Of a stretch of 32,100 nt of DNA, positions 30,179 through 32,100 are shown one piece after another. Below the pieces are notes generated by a model, which saw only the letters and a program-made list of their open reading frames with translations, made no database searches and was not told the DNA's origin. A program made the position numbers and the translations under genes. Source of the DNA: Spirochaetia bacterium (GTDB lineage Bacteria > Spirochaetota > Spirochaetia > Treponematales > Breznakiellaceae). The DNA lies in the NCBI GenBank assembly GCA_025997655.1, contig BNUW01000006.1, forward strand, positions 1 to 32,100, written 5' to 3'. Every line of letters starts with the position of its first letter. Position 1 is the first letter of the stretch.

Positions 30179-32092
30179 CTAGCTATTTGGCAGCGGCTGC
30201 TTGTCGGCAGCGGGCAGGGGTGCACTGGTATACGCCGCAGCGCCCGTGACCGACAGGATGTTCCCGCCGGTCTCGCTATCGTATTTCGCTATGCCGTTCG
30301 TGTCCTTCCACAGGGACGCGCCCTGTCCTGTCGCGGTGTTGCCGGTGATGCTTCCGTCGTTCATGATGAACTTGCAGTCGGCAAAGCCGCGTACCCATAC
30401 CCCGCCGCCGTCGGTAGCGGTGTTACCGCTGATAGTCCCGCCGTTCATGGTGAACGTTGTTGGACCGTTGCTGAGATCTATTCGTACTCCGCCGCCATTA
30501 TTCGGGCTGGTTATGCCGATGCTGTTGCCGGAACCGTCGGCATTATTGCCGCTGATGGTTCCGCCGTTCATGGTAAAGGCGCAATCGTAAAGGTATACGC
30601 CGCCGCCGGTGTTATTGCTGATTGCCGCGTTGCCGTTCATCGTAAAAGTGGACATCATAACAGTTACACCGCCATTTGCGTTGTTGCGGACCGTTCCGCC
30701 GTTCATGGTGAAAGTTGCACAATTACCCGGGGTATAGCCACTTCCCGAGGTAATGACATATACGCCGCCTGCAGTAGTTTTCGAGGAGTCACTGTTGCCG
30801 GTAATGGTTGAGCCGTCCCGCATTTCGAGTGTTGCGCCGCTCTCGTTCACCTTAACGAGGGGGGCATTGTTACTGCTGTGTCCCTGTAAGGTGAGGTGAT
30901 TGTCCAGTACGAGGGTATACCCGGCGCTAATGGTAAAGAGGCTGCCGTTGCCCGAAAGGGTGATGGTCCGCTCGGCGGTAAGCCCTTCAAGGGTGATCTT
31001 TACGCCGCTTGCGCCGTTAAGGCTTGTGGAGTTCAGCCTTTTAGGTTCCGATGATTCGCCCACGCCCAGCACGATGGTGTAGGCGGTATCCTGCACCGCG
31101 TTTGACCCAAGCCACGTCAAGCCGCTCGCCAAGGTGGTTCCCGCGGCACTCGTGGGGCTTATCGCCTCCCCGATGTAGAGGCCGGCTGCGGTGTAGGGAA
31201 AGACCGTCACCGCCGCCGTGGCATCGCTGGTAACGTTCCCGGAATAGCCCGCGCGGGTTACGCGCACCTTGATGGTTTTCCCTTCATCCACCGCGACAAG
31301 CTGATAGGCCGCGCCCGTTGCCCCGCCTATAGGCGCATCGTCCCGCAGCCACTGGTAGATGGAGCCGGTCGCGGCATCGCCTGTGGGGATTGCCGTCAGG
31401 GTCTGCCCCACGTAGGGGTTGCCGCTGATGGTTACCGTGCCGGTTAGGGCGGAGAGCGTCACCGTTATCGCAACAGCATTACTGGCTACCGTTGCGGTCT
31501 TGTTGCCGTTAACGCCGGTGTTCGTGTTGGTTACGACCACGTAGTAATAGACGGTTCCCTCGGCGGTGACGGGGGGCGTATAGTTTTCGGTTGTTGCCGA
31601 AGGAATGACTGTACCGTCACTGTTACTGTCGCTCGTATTGCTATACCACTGATACGAAAGGGTTCCGCCATCGCTTACGCTTGCCGTTACCGAAAGGGCA
31701 GTTGCCGTGTCGCCCTGGACATAGGTGCTGCCCACGGGCTGGACGGTGATGGTTGGGGTTATAGCGTTGGTTGGCGCGGTTACCGAGGGCGTTGCCGTTA
31801 CGGTTTTCCCGGCACTTTTGTTGCCGGTGGTATCCACGGTCTTTACCGTAAAGGTATACGCCGTGCTATTGGTCAGGCCGCTAATGGTGGCGGTTTGGGC
31901 TGCCTTGGTAACGGTGACCGGTTGGGTAACGCCCTCCGCCGCCGGGGTAAAGGTGATGAGCACTTCCTTAAAGTCATCATCCGTGGGGCCGGTCACCGTT
32001 ACCAAGGCAGCCCAAACCGCCACCATTAGCGGCCTGACCAATAGCACGGCGTATACCTTTACGGTAAAGACCGTGGATACCACCGGCAACAA
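30179..32092 (-). CDS. Large surface protein: FN3, Ig-like and right-handed beta-helix (partial, rearranged at its 5' side)
   Basis: The frame is open from the window edge to a TAG at 30181-30179. From about 31988 the natural sequence reads an FN3-type module (TDDDFKEVLITFTPAAEG...ATISGLTNSTAYTFTVK), then Ig-like modules (LSYQWYSNTSDSN..., GSIYQWLRDDAPIGG...), then a beta-helix with repeated FTMNGGTISGN units. The last residues show no autotransporter or anchor domain. Residues before TDDDF (from 32092) are a nonsense reading of the inverted FN3 copy, so the true start is not visible. Such proteins are secreted or surface-exposed, and their role is adhesion or binding by analogy only. Confidence 0.6.
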   Translation of the reverse strand: MLPVVSTVFTVKVYAVLLVRPLMVAVWAALVTVTGPTDDDFKEVLITFTPAAEGVTQPVTVTKAAQTATISGLTNSTAYTFTVKTVDTTGNKSAGKTVTATPSVTAPTNAITPTITVQPVGSTYVQGDTATALSVTASVSDGGTLSYQWYSNTSDSNSDGTVIPSATTENYTPPVTAEGTVYYYVVVTNTNTGVNGNKTATVASNAVAITVTLSALTGTVTISGNPYVGQTLTAIPTGDAATGSIYQWLRDDAPIGGATGAAYQLVAVDEGKTIKVRVTRAGYSGNVTSDATAAVTVFPYTAAGLYIGEAISPTSAAGTTLASGLTWLGSNAVQDTAYTIVLGVGESSEPKRLNSTSLNGASGVKITLEGLTAERTITLSGNGSLFTISAGYTLVLDNHLTLQGHSSNNAPLVKVNESGATLEMRDGSTITGNSDSSKTTAGGVYVITSGSGYTPGNCATFTMNGGTVRNNANGGVTVMMSTFTMNGNAAISNNTGGGVYLYDCAFTMNGGTISGNNADGSGNSIGITSPNNGGGVRIDLSNGPTTFTMNGGTISGNTATDGGGVWVRGFADCKFIMNDGSITGNTATGQGASLWKDTNGIAKYDSETGGNILSVTGAAAYTSAPLPAADKQPLPNS

Positions 32093-32100
32093 AAGTGCCG
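31810..32100. repeat. Perfect 112-bp inverted repeat with 67-bp spacer
   Basis: 31810-31921 is the exact reverse complement of 31989-32100. The arms encode the FN3 segment ATISGLTNSTAYTFTVK on the minus strand (left arm) and on the plus strand (right arm). The repeat may extend past the window end. Confidence 0.9.

Noticed and set aside
30380..30720. Regularly spaced similar sequences resembling a CRISPR array
   Set aside because: They are degenerate in-frame repeats encoding FTMNGGTISGN beta-helix rungs, with unequal spacing.

Overview
The window looks like a piece of spirochaete chromosome, most likely a gut Treponema of the termite or rumen type. This is an inference from gene style: a 1482-residue tandem-ATPase acyl-CoA dehydratase activase, a BspA-like leucine-rich-repeat remnant, fibronectin/beta-helix surface proteins, Gly-linker lipoproteins, and a GC-rich core broken by AT-rich islands and structured intergenic repeats. 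No rRNA, tRNA or CRISPR was recognised.

Layout. 1-1034: AT-rich flank with an acyltransferase fragment (minus strand) and a 187-bp structured element resembling an integron attC site. 1035-3823: rlmE, then a MarR regulator and an MFS exporter with related promoter/operator sequences. 4032-9110: housekeeping genes (PHP phosphoesterase, secreted protein, NrnA-like DHH phosphoesterase, a sigma-like HTH protein, rlmJ, hemolysin III). A small palindromic element has inserted into the 3' end of rlmJ with a visible target duplication. 9129-11497: a TylF-like methyltransferase (minus), an M23 lipoprotein and rpsU. The last two are bracketed by inverted copies of a MITE-like repeat. 11704-12955: AT-rich island with three small damaged or unknown genes. 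12999-17111: valS, a small alarmone-hydrolase-like HD protein and a VanY-type lipoprotein, tightly packed. 17272-17950: UPF0175/DUF3368 toxin-antitoxin pair. 18092-20995: remnants of a BspA-like protein and a radical SAM protein, cut by an IS66-family element whose tnpC is frameshifted and which lacks a target duplication. 21157-21801: duplicated-domain lipoprotein behind a possible attenuator and a homopolymer-containing promoter. 22264-27762: activase, PF06541-type membrane protein and HD protein in one overlapping operon. 27894-30004: MATE exporter and a PIN toxin/antitoxin pair (minus). 30179-32100: large Ig/FN3/beta-helix surface protein whose FN3 module is present again as a perfect 112-bp inverted copy at the window edge.

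The core genes cover RNA modification, translation, nucleotide turnover and cell-wall editing. The rest is accessory DNA shaped by mobile elements. The most notable structures are (i) the perfect FN3 inverted repeat, (ii) the short palindromic elements with terminal repeats, one of which rewrote the rlmJ C-terminus and separated it from hemolysin III, and (iii) candidate switches: a poly-G tract inside the HD hydrolase and a poly-C tract inside a promoter spacer.
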